From Trinickia fusca (lineage in GTDB: Bacteria; Pseudomonadota; Gammaproteobacteria; Burkholderiales; Burkholderiaceae): a DNA stretch of 64,000 nt. This document shows, piece after piece, positions 10,028 through 20,800 of the stretch; position 1 is the stretch's first letter; each line of letters begins with the position of its first letter. The DNA lies in assembly GCF_003628145.1 (NCBI RefSeq), contig NZ_RBZV01000001.1:124001-188000 (forward strand), in the 5' to 3' direction. The position numbers and the translations under genes were made by a program. Under the pieces are notes generated by a model. The model saw nothing but the letters and a program-made list of their open reading frames with translations. It had not been told where the DNA came from and ran no database searches.

Positions 10028-11314
10028 TTACGCGTAGACAGGGCGCGGGCTGTTGCCGGTATCGCCGAGGTAGCGGTGCACGGACAGGTCGTCTGCCTGG
10101 ATCGCCGGGCGCTTGCCCGAGATCAGGTCGGCCAGCAGCTGGCCCGAACCGCACGACATCGTCCAGCCGAGCGTGCCATGACCCGTGTTCAGGTACAGGT
10201 TCGAGACCGGCGTGCGGCCCACGACAGGCGTGCCGTCGGGCGTCATCGGACGCAGCCCCGTCCAGAACGAGGCGCGCGACGTGTCGCCACCGCCCGGGAA
10301 CAGGTCGTTCACGCACAGCTCGAGCGTTTCGCGGCGCGCCTGACGCAGCTTCTTGTCGTAGCCGACGATCTCGGCCATGCCGCCGACGCGGATGCGATCG
10401 TCGAAGCGCGTGATCGCGATCTTGTAGGTTTCGTCGAGCACCGTCGACACGGGCGCGGCGTCCGCGTTGACGATCGGCGCCGTGATCGAGTAGCCCTTGA
10501 GCGGGTAGACCGGAATCTTCACGATGCCCGAGAGCAGATGCGTCGAGTACGAGCCCAGTGCGACGACGTAGGTGTCGGCGCGCAGCGTTTCATTGGCGCA
10601 GCGCACGCCGACGATGCGGTCACCGGCCATCTCGAGCGCGTCGATCTGCGTATGGAAGCGGAACTTCACGCCGAGCGTTTCGGCGAGCGCGGCCAGGCGC
10701 GTCGTGAACAGCTGGCAGTCGCCCGTTTCGTCGCCAGGCAGGCGCAGCCCGCCCGTGAGCTTGCCCGAGACGGCCGCGAGCGCCGGCTCGGCCCGCGAGA
10801 GCTCGTCGGGGCCGAGCAGCTCGAACGGCACGTTTGCGTCCTTGAGGACGGCGATGTCCTTTTGTGCTCCGTCGAGCTGCTGTTGCGTGCGGAACACTTG
10901 CAGCGTGCCGCCCGTGCGGCCTTCGTATTGAATGCCGGTTTCGGCGCGCAGCGCTTGCAGACAGTCACGGCTGTACTCGGCCAGGCGCACCATGCGGCCT
11001 TTGTTGACGGCGTAGCGATCGGCCGTGCAGTTCTGCAGCATCTGCCACATCCAGCGCAGCTGGAACGCGGTACCGTCGAGACGGATCGCGAGCGGCGCAT
11101 GCTTCTGGAACATCCATTTGACGGCCTTCAGCGGCACGCCCGGTGCGGCCCACGGCGCGGCGTAGCCCGGTGAGATCTGGCCGGCGTTCGCAAAGCTCGT
11201 CTCGAGCGCAGGGCTGGCTTCGCGGTCGATCACGGTGACTTCGTGACCCTCACGCGCCAGATAGTACGCAGTCGTCACGCCAACGACGCCGCTGCCCAGA
11301 ACGATGACTCGCAT
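10028..11314 (-). CDS. dadA: D-amino acid dehydrogenase small subunit
   Basis: Membrane-associated FAD enzyme that oxidises D-alanine and other D-amino acids to 2-oxo acids and feeds the quinone pool. 428 residues, the family's usual length. It begins [23 protein letters not shown] with the GxGxxG dinucleotide fold at residues 7-12, and ends with [14 protein letters not shown] and [14 protein letters not shown] of the DAO family. Start 11314 is chosen from this Rossmann start; the frame is open further upstream. The divergent lrp-type gene begins 101 bases away, so the two probably share a control region, as is common for dadA and its regulator. Confidence 0.95.
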   Translation of the reverse strand: MRVIVLGSGVVGVTTAYYLAREGHEVTVIDREASPALETSFANAGQISPGYAAPWAAPGVPLKAVKWMFQKHAPLAIRLDGTAFQLRWMWQMLQNCTADRYAVNKGRMVRLAEYSRDCLQALRAETGIQYEGRTGGTLQVFRTQQQLDGAQKDIAVLKDANVPFELLGPDELSRAEPALAAVSGKLTGGLRLPGDETGDCQLFTTRLAALAETLGVKFRFHTQIDALEMAGDRIVGVRCANETLRADTYVVALGSYSTHLLSGIVKIPVYPLKGYSITAPIVNADAAPVSTVLDETYKIAITRFDDRIRVGGMAEIVGYDKKLRQARRETLELCVNDLFPGGGDTSRASFWTGLRPMTPDGTPVVGRTPVSNLYLNTGHGTLGWTMSCGSGQLLADLISGKRPAIQADDLSVHRYLGDTGNSPRPVYA

Positions 11315-11415
11315 AGCAACTCCAAAAAAACCGGCCGATCCAGTTATCGCCGCTATACTATTGCTACGAAGGCAGTTTTTGTTTCTGTACTTTTCCGGTT
11401 TTTGGTAGAAATACA

Positions 11416-11904
11416 ATGAGAACGGAACGACAGCCTGTCCGCAAGCTTGACAAACTCGATCACAAGATCCTGAAGCTGCTGCAGGAGGACGGACGCATCG
11501 CGATGAAGGATCTCGCGGAGCGCGTCGGATTGACGGTGACGCCGTGTATCGAGCGCGTCAAGCGCATGGAGCGCGACCGCGTGATCACCGGTTACCATGC
11601 TCACCTCGATCCGGCCCAGCTTGGCGCCGCGCTGCTCGTGTTCGTCGAGATCACGCTGGGCCAGAAGAGCGGCAACATGTTCGAGCAGTTCCGGCGCGAG
11701 GTGCAGAAGATTCCCGAAGTGCTCGAGTGCCACCTCGTGTCAGGCGACTTCGATTACCTGATCAAAGCGCGTATCGGCGAGATGGCCGACTACCGCAAGC
11801 TCCTCGGCGACATCCTGCTGCAATTGCCGGGCGCCGTGCAGTCCAAGAGCTACGTCGTCATGGAAGAGATCAAAGAGACGCTGCAGATCAACGTCGGCGA
11901 GTGA
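11416..11904 (+). CDS. Lrp/AsnC family transcriptional regulator, probable regulator of dadA
   Basis: 162 residues. An N-terminal AsnC-type helix-turn-helix ([18 protein letters not shown] through [16 protein letters not shown], residues 10-55) is followed by the RAM/effector domain with GHxxxx-like [23 protein letters not shown]. Closely resembles Lrp. Divergent from dadA with an AT-rich 101-base spacer containing A- and T-tracts, which suits Lrp-type binding. By analogy with enteric and Pseudomonas systems it would respond to alanine or leucine; that is inference. Confidence 0.93.
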   Translation: MRTERQPVRKLDKLDHKILKLLQEDGRIAMKDLAERVGLTVTPCIERVKRMERDRVITGYHAHLDPAQLGAALLVFVEITLGQKSGNMFEQFRREVQKIPEVLECHLVSGDFDYLIKARIGEMADYRKLLGDILLQLPGAVQSKSYVVMEEIKETLQINVGE

Positions 11905-11988
11905 GGCCCGAGGTCCATCGTGCACGGTTGACGCCGCATACCGTCCCGCCTACGCTCGCCGCATTTCCTCGCCGTATCTTTCTTTCGC

Positions 11989-13071
11989 ATGACCCATCGC
12001 ATCCACTCCGCCGCTTTGACGGCACTCCTCGCCGCCGCGTTGTTCGGCGCCACCACGCCGCTTGCCAAGGCGTTGCTCGGCACGCTGTCGCCGTTCGTGC
12101 TGGCCGGCCTGTTCTATCTCGGCAGCGGGATCGGGCTCGCCGTGACGATGCTCGTGCAGAGCCTCTCGCGTTCAACACAATCGCCGCAAGCGCGCGCTCA
12201 GGCACGCGAGGCGCGTCGCATTCCGGCGCGGGAGCTGCCGTGGCTCGCGGGTGCGATCGCGGCCGGTGGTGTGGCCGGGCCCGCCTTCCTGATGTTCGGC
12301 CTGACGACGACGCCGGCCACCGTCACTTCGCTGCTGCTCAATCTCGAGGGCGTCTTCACGGCCGTTATCGCGTGGGTCGTGTTTCGCGAGAACGTCGACT
12401 GGCAGGTGTTCCTCGGCATGGTCGCGATCGTCGCGGGGGGCGTCGCCCTGTCGTGGCAGCCCGGTGCGGCCGGCGTGCCGCTCGGCGCCTTGCTCGTGAT
12501 CGCCGCCTGCGCGTCGTGGGCCGTCGACAATAACTTGACGCGCAAGGTGTCGACCAACGATGCGACCGTCATCGCGTGCGTGAAAGGGCTCGTCGCCGGT
12601 TCGGTCAATCTCGCCATCGGGCTCGCGGCGGGCGCGCGGCTGCCGCATGCGGCAAGCGTGGCCGCTGCCATGGTGACCGGCTTCGCCGGCTACGGCGTGA
12701 GCCTCGTCCTGTTCGTCGTCGCGCTGCGCAATCTCGGTACCGCGCGGACCGGCGCGTATTTCTCGGTCGCACCACTGTTCGGCGTCGTGCTGTCGTTGGC
12801 GCTATGGCCGGCCGTGCCACCGGCTTCGTTCTGGATCGCGGCCGTGCTGATGGCACTCGGGATCTGGCTGCACCTGCGCGAGCGTCACGAGCACGAGCAT
12901 ACGCACGAGGCGCTCGAGCACAGCCATCGCCATCGGCACGACGCTCATCATCAACACGAGCACGATTTCGCCTGGGACGGCAGCGAGCCGCATGCGCATC
13001 CGCATCGGCACGAGCCGATCACGCATACCCACGCGCATTTCCCCGACATTCATCACCGGCATCGGCACTGA
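11989..13071 (+). CDS. EamA/DMT family transporter with a histidine-rich C-terminal tail
   Basis: Ten-helix drug/metabolite transporter with two EamA repeats (roughly residues 5-150 and 165-290) in the inner membrane. After the last helix comes a cytoplasmic or periplasmic tail: the final 63 residues contain 23 histidines mixed with Glu, Asp and Arg, ending HHRHRH. Such His-rich tails bind Zn, Ni or Co in metal transporters, so metal export or sensing is possible; the core itself resembles amino-acid or metabolite exporters. Starts 84 bases after the lrp-like gene on the same strand. Confidence 0.88.
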   Translation: MTHRIHSAALTALLAAALFGATTPLAKALLGTLSPFVLAGLFYLGSGIGLAVTMLVQSLSRSTQSPQARAQAREARRIPARELPWLAGAIAAGGVAGPAFLMFGLTTTPATVTSLLLNLEGVFTAVIAWVVFRENVDWQVFLGMVAIVAGGVALSWQPGAAGVPLGALLVIAACASWAVDNNLTRKVSTNDATVIACVKGLVAGSVNLAIGLAAGARLPHAASVAAAMVTGFAGYGVSLVLFVVALRNLGTARTGAYFSVAPLFGVVLSLALWPAVPPASFWIAAVLMALGIWLHLRERHEHEHTHEALEHSHRHRHDAHHQHEHDFAWDGSEPHAHPHRHEPITHTHAHFPDIHHRHRH

Positions 13072-13080
13072 ATACCGCTT

Positions 13081-13110
13081 GCTCGATGCGCGCAGGTGCA
13101 CGCATCGAGC
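13081..13110. terminator. Hairpin between convergent genes
   Basis: Perfect 10-base arms GCTCGATGCG / CGCATCGAGC around a 10-base loop, placed between the stops of the transporter (13071) and the acyl-CoA dehydrogenase (13120). No long T-tract. Confidence 0.6.
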
Positions 13111-13119
13111 GTTTCGCCG

Positions 13120-14262
13120 CTATGCGTGCGGCGCCGCGCGTCCGAGTGCGATGTAGCGGGCGAGGTGATGGTCTTCGTCGCCGAGCTGGTGGTCGATCAT
13201 CACGAGGCGCTTGGCGTAGTGCGACAGCGGCAGTTCCCACGTCATGCCGATGCCGCCGTGCAACTGCACGGCTTCGCGCGCGAGGTGCCCACCCGTGCGG
13301 CCTATCGTGTACTTGGCCGCCGACAGCGCGCGCTCACGCGCAAGGCGTGGGCCATCGAGCGCGGCTTGCGCATTGATGACGGCCGAGCGCGCCTGTTCGA
13401 GCTCGATGGCCAGATCGGCCATGCGATGTTGCAGCGCCTGGAAGCTGCCGATCGGCACGCCGAACTGGCGACGCGTACGCAGATAGTCGAGCGTGGCCGC
13501 GAAGGCCGTCTCCATCGCACCCAGCGCTTCGGCCGACAAGGCGAGCAGCCCGCCGCCCAACGCGGACTCGAGCGTCGCGAAGCCTTCGCCTTCGGCGCCC
13601 AACAGAGCGTCGGGTGGGAGCGTCACGCCCGTGAGCGTCAGGTCGGCACCGCGTCCGCCGTCGATCAGCGCATAGCCGGTCAGCGTGAAGCCCGGCGTGT
13701 CGCGCGGCACGAGAAACAGCGAGATGCCGTCTTCATCGTCGAGCGCACCTTGTGTGCGCGCCGAGACCACGAGGGCGTCGGCTTGTTCGGCGCCGATCAC
13801 GACCGCTTTGGCGCCGTCGAGTCGCCAGCCGTCGCTGGTGCGCGTGGCGCGTGTGGCGACGCGGGCCAGCTCGTAGCGCGATTCGGGCTCGCCGTGTGCG
13901 AGTGCCATGACGGCCTCGCCATCGATGAGCCGGGCGAGCCAAGTGCGTTGAGCAGTGCTGCCCGCGCGCGCGATCGCACGCCCCGCCACGAGCGCGCCGA
14001 AGAACGGCTCGACGACGAGCCCGCGGCCCAGACACTCGAACACGACGGCGATGTCATCGCCGGTGCCGCCGAAGCCGCCATCGGCAGGATCGAACAACGC
14101 GCCGATCGCACCAAGCTCACCGAAGCGCCGCCAAAGCGCACGACTCATGCCTTCGGGCGAGCACGCGCTGCTGCTGCGCGTGGCGAAGCTATATTGCTCG
14201 GCGATGAAGCGTGTCAGCGTGGCGGCGAGCATGCGCTGCTCTTCGGTCAGATCGAAGTTCAT
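13120..14262 (-). CDS. Acyl-CoA dehydrogenase, last gene of beta-oxidation operon
   Basis: 380-residue acyl-CoA dehydrogenase family protein starting MNFDLTEEQRMLAATLTRF. The C-terminal part RQFGVPIGSFQALQHRMADL and VQLHGGIGMTWELPLSHY is clear, but the segment where IYEGT-type motifs sit lacks the usual Glu, and the middle domain is shorter in hallmark residues. That fits the partner subunit of a heteromeric dehydrogenase (two adjacent acyl-CoA dehydrogenases acting together, as in FadE-type steroid or dicarboxylate enzymes). Its start lies 10 bases after the stop of the preceding dehydrogenase, so translation is probably coupled. Confidence 0.92.
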   Translation of the reverse strand: MNFDLTEEQRMLAATLTRFIAEQYSFATRSSSACSPEGMSRALWRRFGELGAIGALFDPADGGFGGTGDDIAVVFECLGRGLVVEPFFGALVAGRAIARAGSTAQRTWLARLIDGEAVMALAHGEPESRYELARVATRATRTSDGWRLDGAKAVVIGAEQADALVVSARTQGALDDEDGISLFLVPRDTPGFTLTGYALIDGGRGADLTLTGVTLPPDALLGAEGEGFATLESALGGGLLALSAEALGAMETAFAATLDYLRTRRQFGVPIGSFQALQHRMADLAIELEQARSAVINAQAALDGPRLARERALSAAKYTIGRTGGHLAREAVQLHGGIGMTWELPLSHYAKRLVMIDHQLGDEDHHLARYIALGRAAPHA

Positions 14263-14272
14263 CGTGGCGCCC

Positions 14273-15481
14273 TCACAGTCCCAGCATCGCTTTCGCGATG
14301 ATGTTCTTCTGGATTTCGTTCGAGCCGCCGAAGATCGACAGCTTGTAGTGATTGAAGTCGCTCTTGGCGGCGTCGGCCGCGTCGGCCGGGCCGATCGATC
14401 GACCGTCGTAGTCCTCGTCGAACGCGGCATCGACGAACGGCTGCGCGTAGGGGCCCATCGCGCGCCGCATCAGCGCGGCCAGTTCCTGACGGATTTCGGT
14501 GCCGCGAATCTTCAGCATCGAGCTCTGCGTGCCGGGTGCGCCACCGCCCGCGACGGCCGCGAGCGTGCGCAGGTTCGTCGTCTTCATGTTTTCGAGTTCG
14601 ATCGCGACGCGCGCTAGACGGGCCGAGAACAGCGGATCTTCGATCAGCGGACGGCCGTGGCTCAGCACCGATACCGCTACGCATTCGAGCCGCTCGAGCG
14701 CCGCGACCGAAAAGCCCACGCCCGCGATGTTCGTGCGCTCGTACGTCAGCAGATACTTCGCATACGTCCAGCCCTTGTTCTCTTCGCCGACCAGATTCTC
14801 GACCGGGACGCGCACGTCCGTGAAGAACACTTCGTTGATCTCATGCTCGCCATCGAGCGTGACGATCGGGCGTACTTCGATACCGGGCGTCGTCATGTCG
14901 ATCAGCAAGAAGCTGATGCCTTCCTGCTTGCGCACGTCGGTGGCCGTGCGCACGAGGCAGAAGATCATGTTCGCGTAGTGGCCGAGCGTGGTCCACGTCT
15001 TCTGTCCGTTGACGATGTAGTGCTTGCCGTCGCGATCGATTGCGCGCACGGCGCTCGTCTTCACCGAGGCCAAATCGGAGCCCGCGCCGGGTTCGGAGTA
15101 GCCCTGGCACCACCAGTCGGAGCCGTCGAGAATGCGCGGCAGCCAGTGGCGCTTTTGTGCTTCGCTGCCGTACTTGATCAGCACGGGTCCCAGCATGTTC
15201 ACGCCGAACGGCACGATGCGCGGTGCGCCGGCCAGCGCGCACTCGTTGTCGAAGATGAAGCGTTCGATCGGGTTCCATCCCGTGCCGCCGTATTCACGCG
15301 GCCAGTGGCTCGCGAGCCAGCCACGTGTGTTCAGGATCGCGTGCCAGTGCGCCATGTCCTCACGCGTGAGGCGTCGGCCGTGCTTGACCTTGTCGGCGAT
15401 GCGCAGCGGCAACTCGCCATCGAGAAAATGCCGCACCTCCTCACGGAATGCCTGCTCCTGCGCGGTGAAATTCAAGTCCAT
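14273..15481 (-). CDS. Acyl-CoA dehydrogenase
   Basis: 402-residue FAD acyl-CoA dehydrogenase starting MDLNFTAQEQAFREEVRHFL. It shows WWCQGYSEPGAGSDLAS (flavin/substrate region), GQKTWTTLGHYA, GVGFSVAALERL and a C-terminal KLSIFGGSNEIQKNIIAKAMLGL, in the style of large-substrate dehydrogenases (side chains, terpenoids, aryl acids) rather than short-chain ones. The track frame extends upstream to 15559 but family starts match 15481. Downstream partner gene begins 10 bases later. Both would feed ETF encoded at 6307-8007. Confidence 0.93.
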   Translation of the reverse strand: MDLNFTAQEQAFREEVRHFLDGELPLRIADKVKHGRRLTREDMAHWHAILNTRGWLASHWPREYGGTGWNPIERFIFDNECALAGAPRIVPFGVNMLGPVLIKYGSEAQKRHWLPRILDGSDWWCQGYSEPGAGSDLASVKTSAVRAIDRDGKHYIVNGQKTWTTLGHYANMIFCLVRTATDVRKQEGISFLLIDMTTPGIEVRPIVTLDGEHEINEVFFTDVRVPVENLVGEENKGWTYAKYLLTYERTNIAGVGFSVAALERLECVAVSVLSHGRPLIEDPLFSARLARVAIELENMKTTNLRTLAAVAGGGAPGTQSSMLKIRGTEIRQELAALMRRAMGPYAQPFVDAAFDEDYDGRSIGPADAADAAKSDFNHYKLSIFGGSNEIQKNIIAKAMLGL

Positions 15482-15590
15482 CGCGTCACCTCGTTCTTGA
15501 TCGGGACGTTGCACGAGGGCACCCGACGCGCCCATCCGTGATGCGCGCCGGGCACCCATGCGGGTAGGGTATCGATTGACAGGAGAGGCG

Positions 15591-17714
15591 TTAGGCGTCC
15601 GTGCCGTTCAGGCTGGCGAAGTCGGCACCGCGTTCGACGAGTTCGACGATCAGCGGCGACGGCTTCCAGAACAGCGCATCTTCTTGCTCGAACGTGCGCA
15701 GATCGGCCAGCACGTGGGCCAGGCCCAGCATGTCGGCGTATTTCATCGGGCCGCCGCGATAACGCGGAAAACCGTAGCCGTGCACGAGCGTCACGTCGAC
15801 GTCGAGCGGACGCAGCGCGATGCCTTCGCGTACCACGTTCGCGGCTTCGTTGATGACGGCGCACATGAGGCGGCGCACGATCTCCTCGTCGCCGAAGCTG
15901 CGCGGCGTGATGCCAGCGCGTTGCCGTTCCTCGTCGATGATCGCTTCGACTTCGGGGTCGGGCGTGCCCGTGCGTGCGCCCTCGGGATACAGATAGAAGC
16001 CGCGGCCCGTCTTTTGGCCGAACCAGCCGCGCTCGCACAGCCGGTCGGCGATCTGCACGTAGCGGGCGCGCGGATCACGTGTCGGCGCGCGGCGCTTGCG
16101 TGCCGCCCAGCCGATGTCGCCGCCCGCGAGATCGACGACCTGGTACGGGCCCATCGGATAGCCGAACTCGCGCATCGCGCGATCGATCTGGTAGGGCGAA
16201 GCGCCGTCTTCCATCAAGTAGTCGGCTGCCGTGCGGTACACGGCCAGCAGCCGATTGCCGATGAAGCCGTCGCAGACGCCCGCCCGCACGGGCACCTTGC
16301 GCAGGCGCTTGGCGAATTCGAACGCCGTTGCGACGACGTCGGCGGACACGCGCGCCGGCACGACCACTTCGAGCAGCTTCATCACGTTGGCCGGCGAGAA
16401 GAAGTGCAGGCCGACGACGTCGGCGGGGCGCGAGGTCGTGGCTGCGATGTCGTCGATGTCGAGGTACGAGGTGTTCGTCGCGAGGATCGCGCCAGGCTTG
16501 CAGACGCGCTCGAGTTCGGTGAAGACGGCTTTCTTGACGGCCATGTCCTCGAACACGGCTTCGATGACGAGATCGACCTGGGCCAGCGCGTCATACGAGG
16601 TGCTGCCCGTGAAGCGCGCCAGCGCGGCGGCCTTCGCATCGGCACTGATGCGGCCTTTTGCGACGAGGCCGTCGTAGACCCGCTCGACCTGCGCTTTGCC
16701 ACGTGCGAGCGCGGCATCGTCACGTTCGATCATGGTGACGGGCAGCCCCGCGTCGAGCACGGCCACGGCGATGCCGGCACCCATCGTGCCGCCGCCGATG
16801 ACGCCGACGCTGGCGATCGGGCGCGCCGTGGCCGCCCGGGTTTCGGGGGCCTTCGCGACTTCACGCTCGGCGAAGAACGCATGCACGAGCCCCGCGCGTT
16901 GCGGGCTCTCGAGGCATTCGAGGAAGAACTTGCGCTCGAGCGCGAGGCCTTCGTCGAACGGCAGCGTCAGCGCGGCTTCAGTGGCCTCGATGATCTTCAG
17001 CGGCGAGAACAGTCCGCGCGAGCGCGATGCCGTCTGCTTGCGCGCCGCATCGATTGCGGCGCGGCTGGCGGCTTCGTCGGCCAATGCGTCGGCGGCGCGC
17101 GTCGGACGCGCTGCGCTCCCTGCAGCCAGCAGCTCGCGCACGTAGGCGAGGCCTTCGCCGAGCACGTCGTCGCTCGTGCCGAGCCGGTCGACGAGCCCGA
17201 GTGTCGCGGCTTCCTCGGCGCTTGCATGACGGCCCGACAGCATGAGATCGAGCGCAGCGGCGGCGCCGATCAGACGCGGCGTGCGCTGGGTGCCGCCCGC
17301 GCCTGGCAGCAGACCGAGCTGCACTTCAGGCAGGCCGAGCTTGGCGCCGGCCACGGCCAGACGATAGTGCGCGGCCAGCGCGATCTCGAGTCCGCCGCCG
17401 AGCGCCGCGCCGTGAATGGCGGCGACGACAGGCTTCGAGCAGGCTTCGATGCGATTGCAGACGGCCGGGAGCAGGGGCGGCAGCGGCGGCTTGCCGAATT
17501 CTCGGATGTCGGCACCGGCGATGAAGTTGCGGCCGGCACCGACGATCAGCACGGCCGCGACGGCGGCGTCGAGCTCGGCGGCTTCGATGGCCGCGAGCAG
17601 GCCGCGGCGCACATCGACGCTGAGCGCGTTGACGGGGGGATGATCGATGGCGAGAACGAGAACGTTGCCGTGCAACGTCGAGGACACGACGGGGGCAGGA
17701 GTCGATTGGGTCAT
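15591..17714 (-). CDS. Multifunctional enoyl-CoA hydratase / 3-hydroxyacyl-CoA dehydrogenase (FadB/FadJ-like)
   Basis: 707 residues. The N-terminal crotonase domain (1-190) has [14 protein letters not shown] and [21 protein letters not shown] linker is followed by the NAD domain from about 300 ([21 protein letters not shown]), with [25 protein letters not shown], and [15 protein letters not shown], then two C-terminal 3HCDH domains. It performs hydration and NAD-dependent oxidation in fatty-acid beta-oxidation. No thiolase gene follows in the window; two acyl-CoA dehydrogenases do, after a 109-base gap. A palindrome lies 84 bases upstream of the start and may control the operon. Confidence 0.95.
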   Translation of the reverse strand: MTQSTPAPVVSSTLHGNVLVLAIDHPPVNALSVDVRRGLLAAIEAAELDAAVAAVLIVGAGRNFIAGADIREFGKPPLPPLLPAVCNRIEACSKPVVAAIHGAALGGGLEIALAAHYRLAVAGAKLGLPEVQLGLLPGAGGTQRTPRLIGAAAALDLMLSGRHASAEEAATLGLVDRLGTSDDVLGEGLAYVRELLAAGSAARPTRAADALADEAASRAAIDAARKQTASRSRGLFSPLKIIEATEAALTLPFDEGLALERKFFLECLESPQRAGLVHAFFAEREVAKAPETRAATARPIASVGVIGGGTMGAGIAVAVLDAGLPVTMIERDDAALARGKAQVERVYDGLVAKGRISADAKAAALARFTGSTSYDALAQVDLVIEAVFEDMAVKKAVFTELERVCKPGAILATNTSYLDIDDIAATTSRPADVVGLHFFSPANVMKLLEVVVPARVSADVVATAFEFAKRLRKVPVRAGVCDGFIGNRLLAVYRTAADYLMEDGASPYQIDRAMREFGYPMGPYQVVDLAGGDIGWAARKRRAPTRDPRARYVQIADRLCERGWFGQKTGRGFYLYPEGARTGTPDPEVEAIIDEERQRAGITPRSFGDEEIVRRLMCAVINEAANVVREGIALRPLDVDVTLVHGYGFPRYRGGPMKYADMLGLAHVLADLRTFEQEDALFWKPSPLIVELVERGADFASLNGTDA

Positions 17715-17797
17715 GGTGGGTCTATTCCGAGTTCCGGGCAGGAAGAGCGTGCACCGATTGTCGAGCGGTTAAGCGCAATTGACAATTCAAGCTTAAA

Positions 17798-17812
17798 TTG
17801 ACAGACCGTCAA
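17798..17812. promoter_or_regulatory. Candidate operator TTGAC-N5-GTCAA upstream of the fadB/J-like operon
   Basis: Perfect 5-base inverted repeat, inside an AT-rich patch (17770-17820) that also repeats AATTGACA. On the minus strand the left arm reads TTGACG and could double as a -35 box. The shape suits a TetR-type repressor site, but no regulator gene lies nearby. Confidence 0.4.
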
Positions 17813-17879
17813 ATGGATTTTGACGTTGCGGCTGATGCGGCCGATGCGGCTGGGAAGCCTGGCACTGGCGCGGGCAGCC

Positions 17880-20800
17880 TTAGAACGAGGGCGGCGAAGC
17901 GTCGAGCGCTTGCGCGCTTGCTGGCGGGGCACTCGGATGCGCTTTGCCGTCATCGGCGAACAGCGGGGCGAGCGACGGGCCGAGCGACTTCAGCAACTGT
18001 ACGGCCATCGCGCTCGTGAACGCGTAGCGCGCGGCGTACGGTTCGTGGACATAGGCTGTCAGCGTGCCGAAGAAGCGATGGTCGACGACGAACACGAACG
18101 TGGCCGTCCGGTTGACCTTGCGCGATTCGATCAGTCGCGCGCCGCGCGCGTAGACATCGAAGCGCTGGTCGCCGGTGCCGGTCTTGCCGTAGACGTCGAC
18201 GACGCGCCCGTTGCCGAGCGGCAGGCCGGTGGCGAGCCGGGCGCCTGTGCCGCCGAGCACGACGTCGCGCAGCAGTCCGTGCACGACGTCGACGATCTCG
18301 GGGCTCACGGCGGCGCGGCCCGGCGTGGCGGCATGCGCGAAGTGCGTTTCATACGGTGTGCCGACGGCGAAGTCGAGCGTGCCGATCGTCTGCGGCGGCA
18401 GCATCCTGCCGTCGTTGGCGACGATGCCGATCAACTGCGCGAGCGCATCGGGCCGGTCGCCGGACGCACCGACGGCGGCCGCGAACGACGGCGTGACCCG
18501 CTCGAACGGATAGCCGAGCGCGCGCCACGACTTGCCGATTGCGTCATAGGCCTGCAGCTCGACCATCCGGCGAATGCGGCGGTCCTGCGTCAGGTGATGG
18601 CGCGTCTTGAAGAGCCACGCATACGACGTGAGCCGCGCGTCCTTGCTGGCCTTGCGCACTTCGTCCTCGCTCGCGTCGGGATGCGTGCGCAGATAGGCGA
18701 GCAGCCACAGTTCGATGGGATGCACGCTTGCGATGTAGCCGCGGTCGTTCAGATTGAACTTGTCGATGCCGTACTTCGCGTAGAGCTTGGCTAGGTCTTC
18801 GTCGTCGAGGATGGTCGCCGCGGGCGTGCCCTTCAGCGCTGCGCGCATGCGCGCGTTGAACCACGACTGCGGTGCGTCGGGCGCCACGCTGCGCAGTGCC
18901 GTCGCGAGCTTCGGCGGCGATTTGCGCATGTCGGCGATGAGCGTATCGAGCGCCTCGTCGGGTCGCTTGCCGTGGTACCTCACGTAGAAGCGATGCAGAT
19001 AGACGAGGCTTTCCTGATCGGCAAAGCGCAGCAGGTACGAGCGGCGCAGTTGGGGATCGTCGAGCCAGTGTTCCGACGGGCCGGCGGCCTGCACCATCTC
19101 GTAGTGAACGATGTCGCGCATGAGCCGCACGAATACGAGATTGACCGAGTGCTGAAACGCGTCGTGCACGGTCAGGATGCGGCCGTTGTCGGACTTGTCG
19201 AAGTTCGTGAAGGTCTGTGCGCCGCCGCCCGTATAGAACGCTTCACCCGGGCTCGCCGAGTACTTGCGCGCAACGGCCGCGTCGAGCATCGCAGGAAGTG
19301 AGCGATCGGAGGTGTGCTGCAGGTAGTCGAGAGCCCAGCGCGTCAGCCCATCGAGCGGATCGGGTTGCACGCGCTTGAGCTCGGTGTTCGACAGCGACGC
19401 ATAACGCTCGTGCAGCGTCGTCACGATCTGCAGGTACGTGATGATCGTGCGCAGTTTCGCGGTGGAGCCGAGGTTCAGCCGCGCGCCGCTGTTGACGTCG
19501 AACGGCTGGTTCAGACTGTCGGTCTGCACGCGCAGCAGATTTTCGCCGTTGCGGCGCTCGAACAGCGTGAAGCTGTAGGCGATTCTCGCCGGGTTGTCGC
19601 CCGGGCGCAGCATCTCGAAGCCGAACAGCCCATCGGCCTTGGCGCCGTCGACGGTCGTCGCGCGCGCGAGTCCTTCGCTGACGGTGCGCTGCACGGCATT
19701 GTTCAGCGTCGCGCGCGCGGTCAGATCGAAGCGATCGAGGTCGTAGAAGCTGTCGACGCCGAGCGCGCCTTGTAGCCGAGCGCGCAACAGCGTGAGGGCC
19801 TTGCGCGCGACGAACGATTCGACGGGCGCAGGGGGCGCCGCGCGGTGCAACTCGAGCGGGGCGGCGAGCGCCGCATCGCGCAACGGTGGCGAGATCACGC
19901 CATTGGCGGCGAGCACGCGCAGATAGCTGTCGGTGAGCCGATCGAGCGCTGCGCGGTTGCGCACGAGGTAGTGTGACGGCGCGCGCTGCGCGATGATCAG
20001 CGACAGCACCTGCTTGAACGCGAGCCCTTGCGCGGCGAGTTCGGCCGGCGCAAGCGCGTCGCCCGTCGTGAAGCTCGCCTGGGTGAGCAGCCGGTTGACG
20101 TCGTCGAAGTTGCGCCCATACCAGGCGGTCACGCCGTCGCCGAGCCCCTGGATTTCGCCGATGCCGGGCTGCGCGGCGAGCGGCACGGTGTTCAGGTAGT
20201 GCATGACGATGATCTTGCGTGCCGGCAGCGTGTTTTCGCCACCTAGATAGGCGCGCACCGAGGCAGACGCGATCTGCCGCAGTTTCTCGGGGGGCGATCC
20301 GGTGCGACCGCCCGGCGAATGGCGGAACTTCTCGGTCTGTGTGGCGAGCGTACTGCCGCCCGGCGTCGCTTGACCCCGATGGACGAGTCGCAACGCCTGG
20401 TCGGACAGGGCGCGCGAGAATCGGCCCCAGTCGATCGCGGGGTTGCGGGTCGGCTCCTTGATGTCGAGCAGATAGCGATCCTCGATGAACGTGAGCGCGC
20501 TCACGATGATCGGCGGAATCGCCTCGAAACTGTCATAGGCGAGCGCGGGGTAGCGCGCGTCGAACAGGAGTTCGCCTTGCGAATCGAACAATTGCAGGCC
20601 GGCTTGATCTTTTTCCGCATAGGGCACGAACAGTCCCCGGTCGACGATCGAGGTCATCATCGACGAGTCGCGGGCTTGGCTCGTCACGACGTAGCCGCGC
20701 GCGCGCAGACGTTGCTCGATATCGGGCAGCCGCGCGTAGCCGAGGCGCATGTCGTAGGGGCCGCCGTGCGACGGGAAGCGGATGCTGTTGCTTGCGCCGG

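Noticed and set aside
15558-17801. 747-codon open frame on the plus strand
   Set aside because: It is the antisense of the FadB/J-like gene, which has intact crotonase and NAD motifs; the frame has only Arg/Ala/Asp-rich composition.
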